A stretch of DNA of 64,000 nt from Agromyces terreus (GTDB lineage Bacteria; Actinomycetota; Actinomycetes; Actinomycetales; Microbacteriaceae), in NCBI RefSeq assembly GCF_009749465.1, contig NZ_WBIS01000001.1, positions 744,001 to 808,000 on the forward strand. The letters are read 5' to 3'. Positions 49,700-61,209 of this stretch are shown here, piece by piece; the stretch's first letter is position 1, and the number at the start of each line of letters is the position of its first letter. Made by a program: the position numbers and the translations under genes. A model generated the notes under the pieces. That model saw nothing but the letters and a program-made list of their open reading frames with translations, was not told the origin of the DNA and ran no database searches.

Positions 49700-52588
49700 G
49701 TGCCAGTTTCACGTCTCGATGCCCATTCTCGCCTGAGCGTTCGCGGTGCACGCGTGCACAATCTGCGGGACGTCGACGTCGACATCCCGCGCGACGCGAT
49801 GGTCGTGTTCACGGGGCTGTCCGGCTCGGGAAAGTCGTCGTTGGCGTTCGACACGATCTTCGCCGAGGGGCAGCGACGCTACGTCGAGTCGCTGTCGGCC
49901 TACGCGCGCCAGTTCCTCGGGCAGGTCGACCGGCCCGACGTCGACTTCATCGAGGGGCTCAGCCCCGCGGTGTCGATCGACCAGAAATCGACGAACCGCA
50001 ACCCGCGCTCCACGGTGGGCACCATCACCGAGATCTACGACTACATGCGCCTGCTGTGGGCACGCATCGGTGTGCCGCACTGTCCCGTCTGCGGCGAACG
50101 CATCCAGCGTCAGACCGTGCAGCAGATCGCCGATCAGCTCATGCGCCTCGAGCCGACGACGAGATTCCAGGTCCTGAGCCCCGTCGTCTCGCAGAAGAAG
50201 GGGGAGTTCGTCGACCTCTTCCGCGAGCTCGCCGCCGGCGGCTACTCCCGGGCCGTCGTCGACGGCGAGCTCATCCGCCTCGACGAGCCGCCGAAGCTGA
50301 AGAAGCAGGTCAAGCACGACATCTCGGTGGTCGTCGACCGCCTCGTGGCCGGTCCCGACGTGCTCGGCCGGCTCACCGACTCGCTCGAGACCGCGCTGCG
50401 CCTGACCGACGGCCTCGTGCAGATCAACTACGTCGACCAGACCGGCGACGACGCGTGGGAGATCTTCTCCGAGAAGCTCTCGTGCCCGAACCAGCACCCG
50501 ATCGCGCTCACCGAGATCGAGCCGCGCACGTTCTCGTTCAACGCGCCGTTCGGAGCCTGCCCCGAGTGCTCGGGTCTCGGCACGCGCATGGCGGTCGACG
50601 AAGACCTCCTGCTCGGCGATCCCGCGTCGAGCATCGCCGAGGGCGTCATCATCCCCTGGACCTCGCAGGGAAAGAGCCTCTACAACTACTACGAGAAGCT
50701 CCTGCTCGGCCTCGCGCGCGACCTCGGCTTCTCCCTCGACACGCCGTGGCAGGACCTCGACCCTGCGGCCCAGTCGGCGGTACTGCGCGGCGACAACTTC
50801 GAGGTCAAGGTGAAGTGGCGCAATCGCTACGGCCGGGAGATGAGCTACACCTCCGGGTTCGAGGGCGTCGTGCCGTACATTGAACGCCAGTACCTGCAGG
50901 CCGAGACCGATGCGCAGCGCGTGCGCTGGTCGGAGTACCTCCGAGAGGTGCCCTGCTCCGTGTGCGGCGGAAAGCGGCTGAAGCCCGAGGTGCTCTCGGT
51001 GCTCATCCACGATGCGAGCATCGCCGACGTCGGCCTGCTGAGCCTGACCGATGCGCGGGCGTTCATGGACCGGCTCGAGCTCACCGACCGAGAGCAGGCC
51101 ATCGCCGCGCAGGTGCTTCGCGAGATCAAGCTCCGGCTCGACTTCCTCATCCGCGTCGGGCTGAGCTATCTCGACCTCGCCCGGGCCGCAGCGACCCTCT
51201 CCGGGGGCGAGGCGCAGCGCATCCGGCTCGCGACGCAGATCGGCTCCGGGCTCACGGGCGTGCTCTACGTGCTCGACGAGCCGAGCATCGGCCTCCATCA
51301 GCGCGACAACCGCCGGCTCATCGACACGCTCGTCGCTCTGCGAGATCTCGGCAACACGCTCATCGTCGTCGAGCACGACGAGGACACGATCCGCACCGCG
51401 GACTGGATCGTCGACATCGGCCCCGGCGCCGGCGTGAACGGCGGCACGGTCGTGCACTCCGGCAGCTACGACGACCTGGTCTCCAACACGAGGTCGCTCA
51501 CCGGCGACTACCTGTCCGGCCGCAAAGAGATCTCGATCCCCGAGACGCGCCGAAAGGTCGATCCCGAGCGCATGATCTCGGTGCGCGGCGCCGCGGCCAA
51601 CAACCTCCGAGGCGTCGACGTCGACTTCCCGCTCGGCGTCTTCACGGCGGTCACCGGGGTCAGCGGTTCCGGCAAATCCTCGCTCGTGAACGACATCCTC
51701 TACCGGGTGCTCGCGAACCGCCTGAACGGGGCGCGCAAGCTCCCGGGCAAGCATCGCCGGGTCACCGGGCTCGATCAGCTCGACAAGGTCGTGCACGTCG
51801 ATCAGGCGCCCATCGGGCGTACGCCCCGCTCGAATCCGGCGACCTACACGGGCGTCTTCGACCGGATCCGCACGCTGTTCTCCGAGACGACCGAGGCGAA
51901 GGCGCGCGGCTACCTGCCCGGCCGATTCAGCTTCAACGTCAAGGGCGGCCGCTGCGAGGCGTGCTCGGGCGACGGCACGATCAAGATCGAGATGAACTTC
52001 CTCCCCGACGTCTACGTCGCCTGCGAGGTCTGCGGCGGGCAGCGGTACAACCGCGAGACGCTCCAGGTGCACTACAAGGGCAAGAACATCGCCGAGGTCC
52101 TCGAGATGCCGATCAGCGAGGCTGCGGAGTTCTTCGAGCCGATCTCCGCGATCCACCGCTACCTCAAGACGCTCGTCGACGTGGGCCTCGGCTACGTCCA
52201 GCTCGGGCAGAGCGCCACGACGCTCTCGGGCGGCGAGGCGCAGCGCGTGAAGCTCGCCACCGAACTCCAACGCCGTTCGAACGGACGCAGCGTGTACGTG
52301 CTCGACGAGCCGACCACCGGTCTGCACTTCGAGGACGTCCGCAAGCTGTTGAAGGTGCTCGGCAAGCTCGTCGACAAGGGCAATACGGTCATCGTCATCG
52401 AGCACAGCCTCGACGTCATCAAGTCGGCGGACTGGGTCATCGACCTCGGGCCGGAGGGCGGTTCAGGCGGCGGCCAGATCGTCGCGACCGGCACCCCCGA
52501 AGACGTCGCCGCGGTACCCGAGAGCCACACGGGCACCTTCCTCCGCGAGATCTTCGAGGCCGCGACGCGGGTCGACGTCGCCAGCTGA
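49700..52588 (+). CDS. uvrA: Excinuclease ABC subunit A
   Basis: UvrA (962 aa) is the dimeric damage sensor that loads UvrB. It has two ABC ATPase modules: Walker [16 protein letters not shown] near residue 41 and [15 protein letters not shown] near 654. The signature motifs [13 protein letters not shown] and [13 protein letters not shown] are present, and the C-terminal Walker B is [10 protein letters not shown]. Zinc modules are visible as [29 protein letters not shown] and [10 protein letters not shown]...[10 protein letters not shown]. Start is GTG 49700, just behind its -10 box. uvrC follows after 4 bases. Confidence 0.96.
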   Translation: MPVSRLDAHSRLSVRGARVHNLRDVDVDIPRDAMVVFTGLSGSGKSSLAFDTIFAEGQRRYVESLSAYARQFLGQVDRPDVDFIEGLSPAVSIDQKSTNRNPRSTVGTITEIYDYMRLLWARIGVPHCPVCGERIQRQTVQQIADQLMRLEPTTRFQVLSPVVSQKKGEFVDLFRELAAGGYSRAVVDGELIRLDEPPKLKKQVKHDISVVVDRLVAGPDVLGRLTDSLETALRLTDGLVQINYVDQTGDDAWEIFSEKLSCPNQHPIALTEIEPRTFSFNAPFGACPECSGLGTRMAVDEDLLLGDPASSIAEGVIIPWTSQGKSLYNYYEKLLLGLARDLGFSLDTPWQDLDPAAQSAVLRGDNFEVKVKWRNRYGREMSYTSGFEGVVPYIERQYLQAETDAQRVRWSEYLREVPCSVCGGKRLKPEVLSVLIHDASIADVGLLSLTDARAFMDRLELTDREQAIAAQVLREIKLRLDFLIRVGLSYLDLARAAATLSGGEAQRIRLATQIGSGLTGVLYVLDEPSIGLHQRDNRRLIDTLVALRDLGNTLIVVEHDEDTIRTADWIVDIGPGAGVNGGTVVHSGSYDDLVSNTRSLTGDYLSGRKEISIPETRRKVDPERMISVRGAAANNLRGVDVDFPLGVFTAVTGVSGSGKSSLVNDILYRVLANRLNGARKLPGKHRRVTGLDQLDKVVHVDQAPIGRTPRSNPATYTGVFDRIRTLFSETTEAKARGYLPGRFSFNVKGGRCEACSGDGTIKIEMNFLPDVYVACEVCGGQRYNRETLQVHYKGKNIAEVLEMPISEAAEFFEPISAIHRYLKTLVDVGLGYVQLGQSATTLSGGEAQRVKLATELQRRSNGRSVYVLDEPTTGLHFEDVRKLLKVLGKLVDKGNTVIVIEHSLDVIKSADWVIDLGPEGGSGGGQIVATGTPEDVAAVPESHTGTFLREIFEAATRVDVAS

Positions 52589-52592
52589 CGTC

Positions 52593-54518
52593 ATGAGCGA
52601 CGCACTGCCGTACCGGCCGAAGGCCGGGGAGATTCCGACCGATCCCGGTGTCTACCGCTTCCGCGATGCCGATCGACGCGTGCTGTACGTCGGCAAGGCC
52701 AAGAACCTGCGCGCCCGGCTGTCGAACTACTTCGCACCGCTGCGCACGCTCCACGAGCGCACCAGGCGGATGGTGACGACGGCCTCCTCGGTCGAGTGGA
52801 CCGTGGTCGGCAACGACGTCGAGGCACTCCAGCTCGAGTACACCTGGATCAAGGAGTTCAACCCGCCGTTCAACGTCAAGTACCGCGACGACAAGTCGTA
52901 TCCCTACCTCGCGGTCACCCTCGCCGATGAGGCGCCCCGCGCCATCGTCACGCGACGGAGCGGCATTCCAGGTGCGCGCTACTTCGGCCCCTACCCGAAG
53001 GTGTGGGCGGTCAACGAGACGCTCGAGATCCTGCTGAAGCTCTTCCCGATCCGCACGTGCAAGGATTCCGACTACCGTCGGGCGATGGCCTCCGGCCGTC
53101 CGTGCTTCGCCGGTCAGATCGGCCGATGCTTCGGGCCCTGCTCCGGAACCGTCTCGATCGAGGAGCACCGCGAGAATGTCGACCGTTTCGTCTCCTTCAT
53201 GACGAATCAGGACCGCCGGATCCTCGCCGAGCTCGAGCACCAGATGCTCGAGGCATCCGCTCGCCTCGAGTTCGAGGCGGCAGCCAGACGGCGCGATCAG
53301 CTCCAGGCGGCGACGCAGTTCTTCGAGAAGAGCGCCGTCGTGCTGCGCGACGACGTCGACGTCGACGTGTTCGGCATCGAGCACGACGAGCTCGCCGCCG
53401 CCGTCCAGATGTTCGTCGTGCGCGGCGGTCGGGTGCGCGGCGTCCACACCTGGACGGTCGACAAAGAACTCGACGTGCCGCTGGGGGAGCTCGTCGACTC
53501 GGTCGTGCAGAACGCCTACGGCACCGACCTGCGTCCGGCGCGTGAGGTGATCGTGCCCGAACTCCCGGAGGATGCCGACACCGTGCAGGCGTGGCTGAGC
53601 AGGCGGGCCGACCGGAGCATCCGGCTCAAGACGGCTCGCCGCGGCGACAAGGCCGCCCTCCTCGCCACGGCGACGCAGAACGCGAAGCAGTCGCTCATGC
53701 TCTACAAGACGCGACGAAGCGCCGACTTCACTACGCGGTCGCGTGCCCTCGAAGACATCCAGGAGGCGCTCGGCATGGCCGACGCGCCCCTGCGCATCGA
53801 GTGCTACGACGTCTCCCACCTCAGCGGCACCAACATCGTCGCGTCGATGGTCGTGTTCGAAGACGGCCTGCCCCGCAAAGACGAGTACCGGCGCTTCACG
53901 ATCGCCGAGTCGACCGACGACACCGACTCGATCCACCAGGTGCTCACCCGCCGGCTCGCCTACCTCGCGTCGCCCCATCCGAGCGCGGCCGACGGCGACG
54001 AGGCGCGGGGGAGCGAGAGTGAAGCGGATGCCGCAGAGGGCGGTCAGGGCCGACGCGCGAAGTTCGCCTACCGGCCGAACCTCCTCGTCGTCGACGGCGG
54101 TCGGCCGCAGGTCGAGGCCGCCGCCCGCGCACTCGAGGAGTCCGGCGTCGACGGCATCTACCTCTGCGGCATCGCGAAGCGGCTCGAGGAGATCTGGACG
54201 CCCGACGCGGACTACCCGGTGATCCTGCCGCGGAACAGCGACGCGCTGTTCCTGTTCCAGCGCGTGCGCGACGAGGCGCACCGTTTCGCCATCACGCATC
54301 AACGGCAACGGCGCAAGCGGGACATCTCCTCGGTCCTCGCCGAGATCCCGGGTCTCGGGCCGTCGCGCATCAAGGTGCTGCTCCGGCACTTCGGCTCCGT
54401 GAAGCGCCTGCGCGCGGCATCCGTCGACGAGATCTCGGGCGTCGACGGATTCGGACCGACCCTCGCGACCGTCGTGCACGGCCACCTCCGATCCGGAGGA
54501 GCATCGCAAGCCGGGTAG
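52593..54518 (+). CDS. uvrC: Excinuclease ABC subunit C
   Basis: UvrC (641 aa) makes both incisions flanking a lesion. The N-terminal GIY-YIG nuclease reads [20 protein letters not shown]. The UVR motif ([18 protein letters not shown]) is near residue 215. The RNase H-like 5' nuclease has [20 protein letters not shown], and two C-terminal helix-hairpin-helix motifs read [18 protein letters not shown] and [11 protein letters not shown] ~25-residue Glu/Ala-rich insert lies before the [10 protein letters not shown] segment. It starts 4 bases after uvrA and so shares its damage-inducible promoter. Confidence 0.95.
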   Translation: MSDALPYRPKAGEIPTDPGVYRFRDADRRVLYVGKAKNLRARLSNYFAPLRTLHERTRRMVTTASSVEWTVVGNDVEALQLEYTWIKEFNPPFNVKYRDDKSYPYLAVTLADEAPRAIVTRRSGIPGARYFGPYPKVWAVNETLEILLKLFPIRTCKDSDYRRAMASGRPCFAGQIGRCFGPCSGTVSIEEHRENVDRFVSFMTNQDRRILAELEHQMLEASARLEFEAAARRRDQLQAATQFFEKSAVVLRDDVDVDVFGIEHDELAAAVQMFVVRGGRVRGVHTWTVDKELDVPLGELVDSVVQNAYGTDLRPAREVIVPELPEDADTVQAWLSRRADRSIRLKTARRGDKAALLATATQNAKQSLMLYKTRRSADFTTRSRALEDIQEALGMADAPLRIECYDVSHLSGTNIVASMVVFEDGLPRKDEYRRFTIAESTDDTDSIHQVLTRRLAYLASPHPSAADGDEARGSESEADAAEGGQGRRAKFAYRPNLLVVDGGRPQVEAAARALEESGVDGIYLCGIAKRLEEIWTPDADYPVILPRNSDALFLFQRVRDEAHRFAITHQRQRRKRDISSVLAEIPGLGPSRIKVLLRHFGSVKRLRAASVDEISGVDGFGPTLATVVHGHLRSGGASQAG

Positions 54519-54521
54519 GCT
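54516..54521 (+). promoter_or_regulatory. -10 box TAGGCT for rapZ
   Basis: TAGGCT overlaps the uvrC stop and gives a start point near 54528. The mRNA would then have a ~29-nt leader before the ATG at 54557. Confidence 0.5.
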
Positions 54522-54556
54522 GGGGTGTCGACGTGCGCGGAAGGGGAACCGAGACG

Positions 54557-55432
54557 ATGGCAACCGAGTTCGAGCACCAGGAGATGCTGATCGTCACCGG
54601 CATGTCGGGTGCCGGCCGTTCGACCGTCGGCAACGCGCTCGAAGATCTCGGCTGGTACGTGGTCGACAACCTGCCGCCGCAGATGCTGCGCCCCCTCGTC
54701 GAGCTGGTCGAGCGCGCGGGCGCGTCGCTGCCGCGCATCGCCGCCGTCGTCGACATCAGGGGCCGCGACTTCTTCCCCGAGCTGCGCGAGATCATCCAGG
54801 CACTGCGTCGGGGCGTCAACGTGCGGGTCGTGTTCCTCGATGCGACCGATGCCGTGCTCGTGCGCCGCTTCGAGGCGGTGCGCCGTCCGCATCCCCTCCA
54901 GGGCACCGGCACCCTCCTCGACGGCATCGGGGCCGAACGGTCGAGGCTCGCCGAGCTGCGCGAGGCCGCCGACCTCGTCGTCGACACCTCCGAACTGAAC
55001 ATCCACCAGCTCGCGAACCTCATCACCGAGACCTTCGCAGAAGCCGGGCGGGCCGGCGTGCAGGTCACACTGTTGAGCTTCGGCTTCAAGTACGGGCTGC
55101 CGACGGACGCCGATCTCGTGGCCGACGCCCGATTCCTGCCCAACCCGTTCTGGGTCTCGGAGCTGCGAAGTCTGACCGGCGAGGATCCGGCCGTGTCGGA
55201 GTTCGTCCTGGCTCAGGAGGGCGCGCGCGAGTTCATCTCCGCGTACGTCACGGCGCTGAAGCCGGTGCTCGCCGGCTACCAGCGCGAGAACAAGGGACAC
55301 GCGACCATCGCGGTCGGCTGCACGGGCGGCAAGCACCGATCCGTGGCCGTGGTCCGCGAGCTCGCCGAGCGGCTCGCCGACGTGCCCGGCATCGCGGTGA
55401 GCCTCCGCCATCGTGATCTCGGCCGCGAATGA
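54557..55432 (+). CDS. rapZ: RapZ-family nucleotide-binding protein (YvcJ-like)
   Basis: This 291-aa protein has Walker [10 protein letters not shown] near residue 15 and the C-terminal [16 protein letters not shown] motif of the RapZ/YvcJ family. In E. coli RapZ controls glucosamine-6-phosphate synthase through small RNAs; in Gram-positives it is a GTP/ATP-binding protein linked to competence or division, so the role here is open. I start it at ATG 54557 with AAGGGGA upstream. A GTG at 54533 in frame would add 8 residues but sits too close to the predicted transcript start. It pairs with whiA; the yvcK gene often found between them is absent. Confidence 0.85.
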   Translation: MATEFEHQEMLIVTGMSGAGRSTVGNALEDLGWYVVDNLPPQMLRPLVELVERAGASLPRIAAVVDIRGRDFFPELREIIQALRRGVNVRVVFLDATDAVLVRRFEAVRRPHPLQGTGTLLDGIGAERSRLAELREAADLVVDTSELNIHQLANLITETFAEAGRAGVQVTLLSFGFKYGLPTDADLVADARFLPNPFWVSELRSLTGEDPAVSEFVLAQEGAREFISAYVTALKPVLAGYQRENKGHATIAVGCTGGKHRSVAVVRELAERLADVPGIAVSLRHRDLGRE

Positions 55433-55499
55433 CCCCGGCCTTTCGAATGCAGGATTCCCGGGGGCGAACGCCCCTCCCACCCACAGGAAGGATCACGAG

Positions 55500-56477
55500 G
55501 TGGCATTGACCGCGGATGTGAAAGAAGAGCTCGCGCGCGTCGAGGCGTCCAAGACCAGCGTCCGTGCCGCCGAGCTGGCGTCCGTGCTGCGATTCGCCGG
55601 CGGGCTGCACATCATCTCGGGTCGCATCGCGATCGAGGCCGAACTGGATTCCCCGACCACGGCGAAGCGCGTCACCCGAGATCTCGGCGAGCTCTACGGC
55701 GTACGGCCGGATGTCTCGGTGATCGCGCCGTCCGGCATCCGGCGCACCAACCAGTTCCTGCTGCGCGTGCTCGACGGCGGCGAGACCCTCGCCCGTCAGA
55801 CCGGACTGCTCGATGCGCGGCGACGCCCGGTGCGAGGCCTGCCGAACAAGCTCACGACCGGCTCGCGCGACGAGGTCGCCGCCGTGTGGCGCGGGGCGTT
55901 CCTCGCCCACGGCAGTCTGACGGATCCCGGCCGTTCGGCGGCCCTCGAGATCACCTGTCCGGGAAACGAGACCGCCATGGCCCTCGTCGGTGCCGCCGGA
56001 CGCCTCGGCATCTCGGCGAAGGCGCGCGAGGTGCGCGGCGTGCATCGAGTCGTGATCCGCGACGGCGAGGCCATCAGCGCGATGCTGTCGCTCATGGGGG
56101 CGAGCGCCACCGTCCGCAACTGGGAGGATCTCCGCCAGCGACGGGAGGTGCGTGCCACCGCCAACCGGCTCGTCAACTTCGACGACGCGAACCTCCGCCG
56201 TTCCGCGCAGGCCGCCGTGGCCGCCTGCGCGCGCGTGCAGCGTGCCATGGAACTGCTCGGCGACGACATCCCCGAACACCTCAAGTACGCCGGAGAACTG
56301 CGACTCGCGCACCGCGACGCCAGCCTCGACGAGCTCGGGCACCACGCCGAACCGCCCATGACCAAGGACGCAGTCGCCGGACGTATCCGTCGTCTGCTGG
56401 CCATGGCCGACAGCCGTGCGGCGGCGCTCGGCGTCCCGGGCACCGAGGCGAGCCTGCCCGCCGACCTCGACGACTGA
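55500..56477 (+). CDS. whiA: Sporulation/cell-division regulator WhiA
   Basis: WhiA (325 aa) is a DNA-binding protein with a degenerate LAGLIDADG homing-endonuclease fold (about residues 15-210; [15 protein letters not shown] is the first core helix) and a C-terminal helix-turn-helix ([25 protein letters not shown]). In Streptomyces it co-activates division genes with WhiB; non-sporulating actinobacteria keep it for growth control. I chose GTG 55500 because AGGAAGG lies 9 bases upstream and the protein then begins [12 protein letters not shown] as in relatives. Confidence 0.92.
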   Translation: MALTADVKEELARVEASKTSVRAAELASVLRFAGGLHIISGRIAIEAELDSPTTAKRVTRDLGELYGVRPDVSVIAPSGIRRTNQFLLRVLDGGETLARQTGLLDARRRPVRGLPNKLTTGSRDEVAAVWRGAFLAHGSLTDPGRSAALEITCPGNETAMALVGAAGRLGISAKAREVRGVHRVVIRDGEAISAMLSLMGASATVRNWEDLRQRREVRATANRLVNFDDANLRRSAQAAVAACARVQRAMELLGDDIPEHLKYAGELRLAHRDASLDELGHHAEPPMTKDAVAGRIRRLLAMADSRAAALGVPGTEASLPADLDD

Positions 56478-56506
56478 GCCGTCCGACGGCCCGCGAGGCG
56501 CACCGG

Positions 56507-56524
56507 CGGATGCTGCGGCATCCG
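56507..56524 (+). terminator. Octamer-derived hairpin after whiA
   Basis: CGGATGC (56507-56513) pairs with GCATCCG (56518-56524) around the loop TGCG, 29 bases after the whiA stop. The arms are the two orientations of the iterated GCATCCG core. No T run follows. Confidence 0.6.
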
Positions 56525-56594
56525 TCGCTCGATGCTGCCCCGGCGCGGGCGTCATCCGGCGTCAACCCCCGGACCCGACCCCCGGTCGCGGGCA

Positions 56595-56600
56595 TAGACT
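56595..56600 (+). promoter_or_regulatory. -10 box TAGACT for sodA
   Basis: TAGACT gives a transcript start near 56607 and a ~60-nt leader ending in AAGGAGAAGC before the sodA ATG. It is a conventional leadered promoter. Confidence 0.5.
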
Positions 56601-56665
56601 CGAATGCGCAGCCGCGGAACACCGGGCAGAGGCCCGGAACGCCCGGCATCTGACAAGGAGAAGCA

Positions 56666-58392
<1,727 letters not shown>

Positions 58393-58403
58393 ATCGAGCC
58401 ATC

Positions 58404-59618
58404 GTGACCCTGCGAACGATCGATAGCCTCGGTTCGCTCGCCGGAACACGGATCGTCGTCCGTTGTGACCTCAACGTTCCTCTCAAGGACGGGGTCATCA
58501 CGGACGACGGTCGTGTTCGGGCGTCGCTTCCGACACTCACCGCGCTGACCGATCAGGGTGCGCGCGTGGTCGTGGTCTCGCACCTCGGCCGTCCCGAGGG
58601 CGCGCCCGACGCGAAGTACAGCCTCGCGCCCGTCGCGGCGCGGCTCGGCGAACTCGTCGACGTGCCGGTCGCGTTCGCGACCGACACCGTCGGCGACGAC
58701 GCCACGGCGAAGGTCGAGGCGCTTCAGGACGGAGAGATCCTCGTCCTCGAGAACCTGCGCTTCAACCCCGGGGAGACCTCCAAGAACGAGGCCGAGCGCA
58801 CGGCGTTCGCCGGCGAGCTCGCCGCGTTCGCCGACAAGGTCGTCTCCGACGGCTTCGGCGTCGTGCACCGCAAGCAGGCGAGCGTGTTCGAGCTCGAGGA
58901 GCTCCGGCCGAGTGCCGCCGGGCTCCTCATCGCCGCCGAGCTCGACGTGCTCGATCGGCTCACCGAGAAGCCCGAGCGCCCGTACGCGGTGGTCCTCGGC
59001 GGATCGAAGGTCTCCGACAAGCTCGGGGTCATCGCGCATCTCCTGCCGCGCGTCGACACGCTGCTCATCGGCGGCGGCATGCTCTTCACCTTCCTCGCGG
59101 CCCAGGGCCACAAGGTGGGGTCGAGCCTGCTCGAGGCCGATCAGATCGAGACCGTCAAGGGCTATCTGGCAGAGGCTGCCGAACGCGGCGTCTCGATCGT
59201 CCTGCCGACCGACGTCGTCGTCGCGGCGTCGTTCTCGGCGGACGCGGAGCACGTCGTCGCGGCCGCCGATGCGATCGAGGACACGCCCTTCGGCGAATCG
59301 GGTCTCGGGCTCGACATCGGGCCTGAGACGGCCGCGACCTTCGCCGAGCACATCCGCTCCTCGAAGACGGTGTTCTGGAACGGGCCCATGGGCGTGTTCG
59401 AGCTCGCCCCCTTCGCCTCCGGCACCCGTGCGGTGGCGCAGGCGCTCACCGAAGTCGACGGCCTCAGCGTCGTCGGCGGCGGCGACTCCGCGGCGGCCGT
59501 GCGCCAGCTCGGGTTCGCCGATGACCGATTCGGTCACATCTCGACGGGCGGGGGCGCGAGCCTCGAGTTCCTCGAGGGAAAGCAACTCCCCGGACTGGAG
59601 GTCCTCGGATGGCAGTGA
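58404..59618 (+). CDS. pgk: Phosphoglycerate kinase
   Basis: Pgk (404 aa) makes ATP from 1,3-bisphosphoglycerate. Signatures are VVRCDLNVPLKDG near residue 20, VSHLGRPEG, LENLRFNPGE, the nucleotide-site GGSKVSDK and the C-terminal GGGDSAAAV. The segment SDGFGVVHRKQASV replaces the commoner DAFGAAHRAHAS; I take this as lineage variation. GTG start at 58404. The last 10 bases overlap tpiA. Confidence 0.95.
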   Translation: MTLRTIDSLGSLAGTRIVVRCDLNVPLKDGVITDDGRVRASLPTLTALTDQGARVVVVSHLGRPEGAPDAKYSLAPVAARLGELVDVPVAFATDTVGDDATAKVEALQDGEILVLENLRFNPGETSKNEAERTAFAGELAAFADKVVSDGFGVVHRKQASVFELEELRPSAAGLLIAAELDVLDRLTEKPERPYAVVLGGSKVSDKLGVIAHLLPRVDTLLIGGGMLFTFLAAQGHKVGSSLLEADQIETVKGYLAEAAERGVSIVLPTDVVVAASFSADAEHVVAAADAIEDTPFGESGLGLDIGPETAATFAEHIRSSKTVFWNGPMGVFELAPFASGTRAVAQALTEVDGLSVVGGGDSAAAVRQLGFADDRFGHISTGGGASLEFLEGKQLPGLEVLGWQ

Positions 59619-60397
59619 AGCGCACCCCGTTCATCGCCGGCAACTGGAAGATGAACCTCGACCACCTGCAGGCGGTCGCGTTCACCCAGAAGCTCGCATG
59701 GTCGTTGAAGGACGCGAAGCACGACCCGGCCGACGCCGAGGTCGCGGTCTTCCCGCCGTTCACCGACATCCGCTCGGTGCAGACCCTCGTCTCCGCCGAC
59801 AGCCTGCCGATCGCGTACGGCGCCCAAGACCTCTCGGCGAACGATTCCGGCGCCTACACGGGCGAGATCTCCGGTGCGTTCCTGGCGAAGCTCGAGTGCG
59901 CGTACGTGATCATCGGCCACTCGGAGCGGCGCACGCTGCACGGCGAGACCGATGCCGACGTGAATGCGAAGGTCCGGGCCGCGCACCGCCACGGCATCGT
60001 TCCCGTCGTCTGCGTCGGCGAGACGGCCGAAGACCTCGAGGCGCACGGCCCGAGCGCCGTGCCCGTCGCACAGCTGCGAGCCGCGCTCGACGGCGTCGAC
60101 GCGTCGAAGGGGCTCGTCATCGCCTACGAGCCCGTCTGGGCGATCGGCTCGGGTCAGGCGGCGACCCCGCAGCAGGCCGAGCAGGTGTGCGGCGCGATCC
60201 GCGACCTGCTCCGCGAGGTCTTCGGTGAAGACGTCGCAGCTGCGACCCGTGTGCTCTACGGGGGTTCGGTGAAGGCGGCGAACATCGCGTCGTTCCTTCG
60301 CGAGCCGAACATCGACGGCGCCCTCGTCGGCGGCGCGAGCCTCGACATCGACGAGTTCTCGAGCATCGTCCGCTTCAAGAAGCACGTCGGAGCCTGA
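59609..60397 (+). CDS. tpiA: Triosephosphate isomerase
   Basis: TpiA (262 aa) interconverts DHAP and glyceraldehyde-3-phosphate. The catalytic lysine is in AGNWKMNLDH, the histidine in IIGHSERR and the glutamate in AYEPVWAIGSG. The phosphate loop reads YGGSVKAAN. It is full length. The ATG overlaps the pgk end, which couples translation. A GC-rich terminator follows 11 bases after the stop. Confidence 0.96.
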   Translation: MAVKRTPFIAGNWKMNLDHLQAVAFTQKLAWSLKDAKHDPADAEVAVFPPFTDIRSVQTLVSADSLPIAYGAQDLSANDSGAYTGEISGAFLAKLECAYVIIGHSERRTLHGETDADVNAKVRAAHRHGIVPVVCVGETAEDLEAHGPSAVPVAQLRAALDGVDASKGLVIAYEPVWAIGSGQAATPQQAEQVCGAIRDLLREVFGEDVAAATRVLYGGSVKAANIASFLREPNIDGALVGGASLDIDEFSSIVRFKKHVGA

Positions 60398-60408
60398 TTC
60401 CGGATCGA

Positions 60409-60442
60409 CGCGGGGTCGGGGGCGCGAGCCTCCGACCCCGCG
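60409..60442 (+). terminator. Terminator hairpin after tpiA
   Basis: CGCGGGGTCGG (60409-60419) and CCGACCCCGCG (60432-60442) form a perfect 11-bp stem with a 12-base loop, and CTTCGG follows. It ends the gap-pgk-tpiA unit before the secG promoter. Confidence 0.85.
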
Positions 60443-60455
60443 CTTCGGCTCCCGC

Positions 60456-60461
60456 TATACT
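60456..60461 (+). promoter_or_regulatory. -10 box TATACT for secG
   Basis: TATACT is the closest match to a TATAAT box in the window. It would give a ~40-nt leader with GGAAAGG before the secG GTG. Confidence 0.6.
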
Positions 60462-60506
60462 CATATATCGGCACGCACCCCCTTGACGTGCCCGGAAAGG
60501 TTCACC

Positions 60507-60758
60507 GTGGAGATTCTCCAGGTCGTCCTGCAGGTGCTGCTCGGCATCACGAGTCTCCTGCTGACGCTGCTCATCCTCCTGCACAAGGGTCGCGGCGGCG
60601 GCCTGTCCGACATGTTCGGCGGCGGCGTCACGTCCAGCCTCGGTGCCTCGGGCGTCGCTGAGCGCAACCTCAACCGCATCACGGTGATCCTCGGTCTGGT
60701 CTGGGTGACGTGCATCGTCGTGCTCGGTCTCATCACCAAGTTCGATTCGGGGCTCTGA
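60507..60758 (+). CDS. secG: Preprotein translocase subunit SecG
   Basis: SecG (83 aa) is the small auxiliary subunit of the SecYEG channel. It has two membrane helices (about residues 3-23 and 56-77) joined by the typical loop HKGRGGGLSDMFGGG and a SLGASGVAERNLNR stretch. Start is GTG 60507, 8 bases after GGAAAGG. It follows tpiA as in many actinobacteria but has its own promoter and shares a unit with rbpA. Confidence 0.93.
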   Translation: MEILQVVLQVLLGITSLLLTLLILLHKGRGGGLSDMFGGGVTSSLGASGVAERNLNRITVILGLVWVTCIVVLGLITKFDSGL

Positions 60759-60762
60759 GCGC

Positions 60763-61128
60763 ATGGCTTCCGGAAACAGCGCCATCCGCGGCTCGCGCGT
60801 CGGTGCAGGGCCCATGGGCGAGCAGGACCGCGGCTTCCACGCCGACCGCGTCGCCGTCAGCTACTGGGACGCTCAGGGCAACGAGACGGTTCGCTACTTC
60901 GCGGCCAACCTGCCCGAGGAGGAGATTCCCGAGACCATCGACAGCCCGTCGACCGGGTTGCCCGCCGGCCGCGATCGGGAGAACCCGCCGTCGGTCTCCA
61001 AGCTCGAGCCGTACAAGACCCACCTCGCCTACGTGAAGGAGCGACGCTCCGACGAGGAGGCCGCCGCGCTGCTCGACGACGCGCTCACGCAGTTGCGCGT
61101 CCGTCGCGGGCAGGCGCCCAAGGACTGA
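60763..61128 (+). CDS. rbpA: RNA polymerase-binding protein RbpA
   Basis: RbpA (121 aa) is an actinobacterial factor that binds the principal sigma factor and RNA polymerase and stabilises open complexes. The N-terminal tail has AIRGSRVGAGPMGE. The core has VSYWDAQGNETVRYFAANLPEEEIPETI, and the C-terminal sigma-interacting helix is THLAYVKERRSDEEAAALLDDALTQLR. The paired cysteines that bind zinc in Streptomyces RbpA are missing here, as in the mycobacterial protein. It starts 4 bases after secG. Confidence 0.9.
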   Translation: MASGNSAIRGSRVGAGPMGEQDRGFHADRVAVSYWDAQGNETVRYFAANLPEEEIPETIDSPSTGLPAGRDRENPPSVSKLEPYKTHLAYVKERRSDEEAAALLDDALTQLRVRRGQAPKD

Positions 61129-61165
61129 ACGACCCACCGCATCCGATCGCGGGTGGGGGAACGAA

Positions 61166-61196
61166 GAAGGGGGCGAGCCGACGGCTCGCCCCCTTC
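61166..61196. terminator. Bidirectional terminator between rbpA and pgl
   Basis: GAAGGGGGCGAGCC (61166-61179) and GGCTCGCCCCCTTC (61183-61196) form a perfect 14-bp stem with loop GAC. It lies between two convergent genes, 37 bases from the rbpA stop and 13 bases from the pgl stop, and can serve both. Confidence 0.9.
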
Positions 61197-61209
61197 GTCG
61201 TACCCGCCT

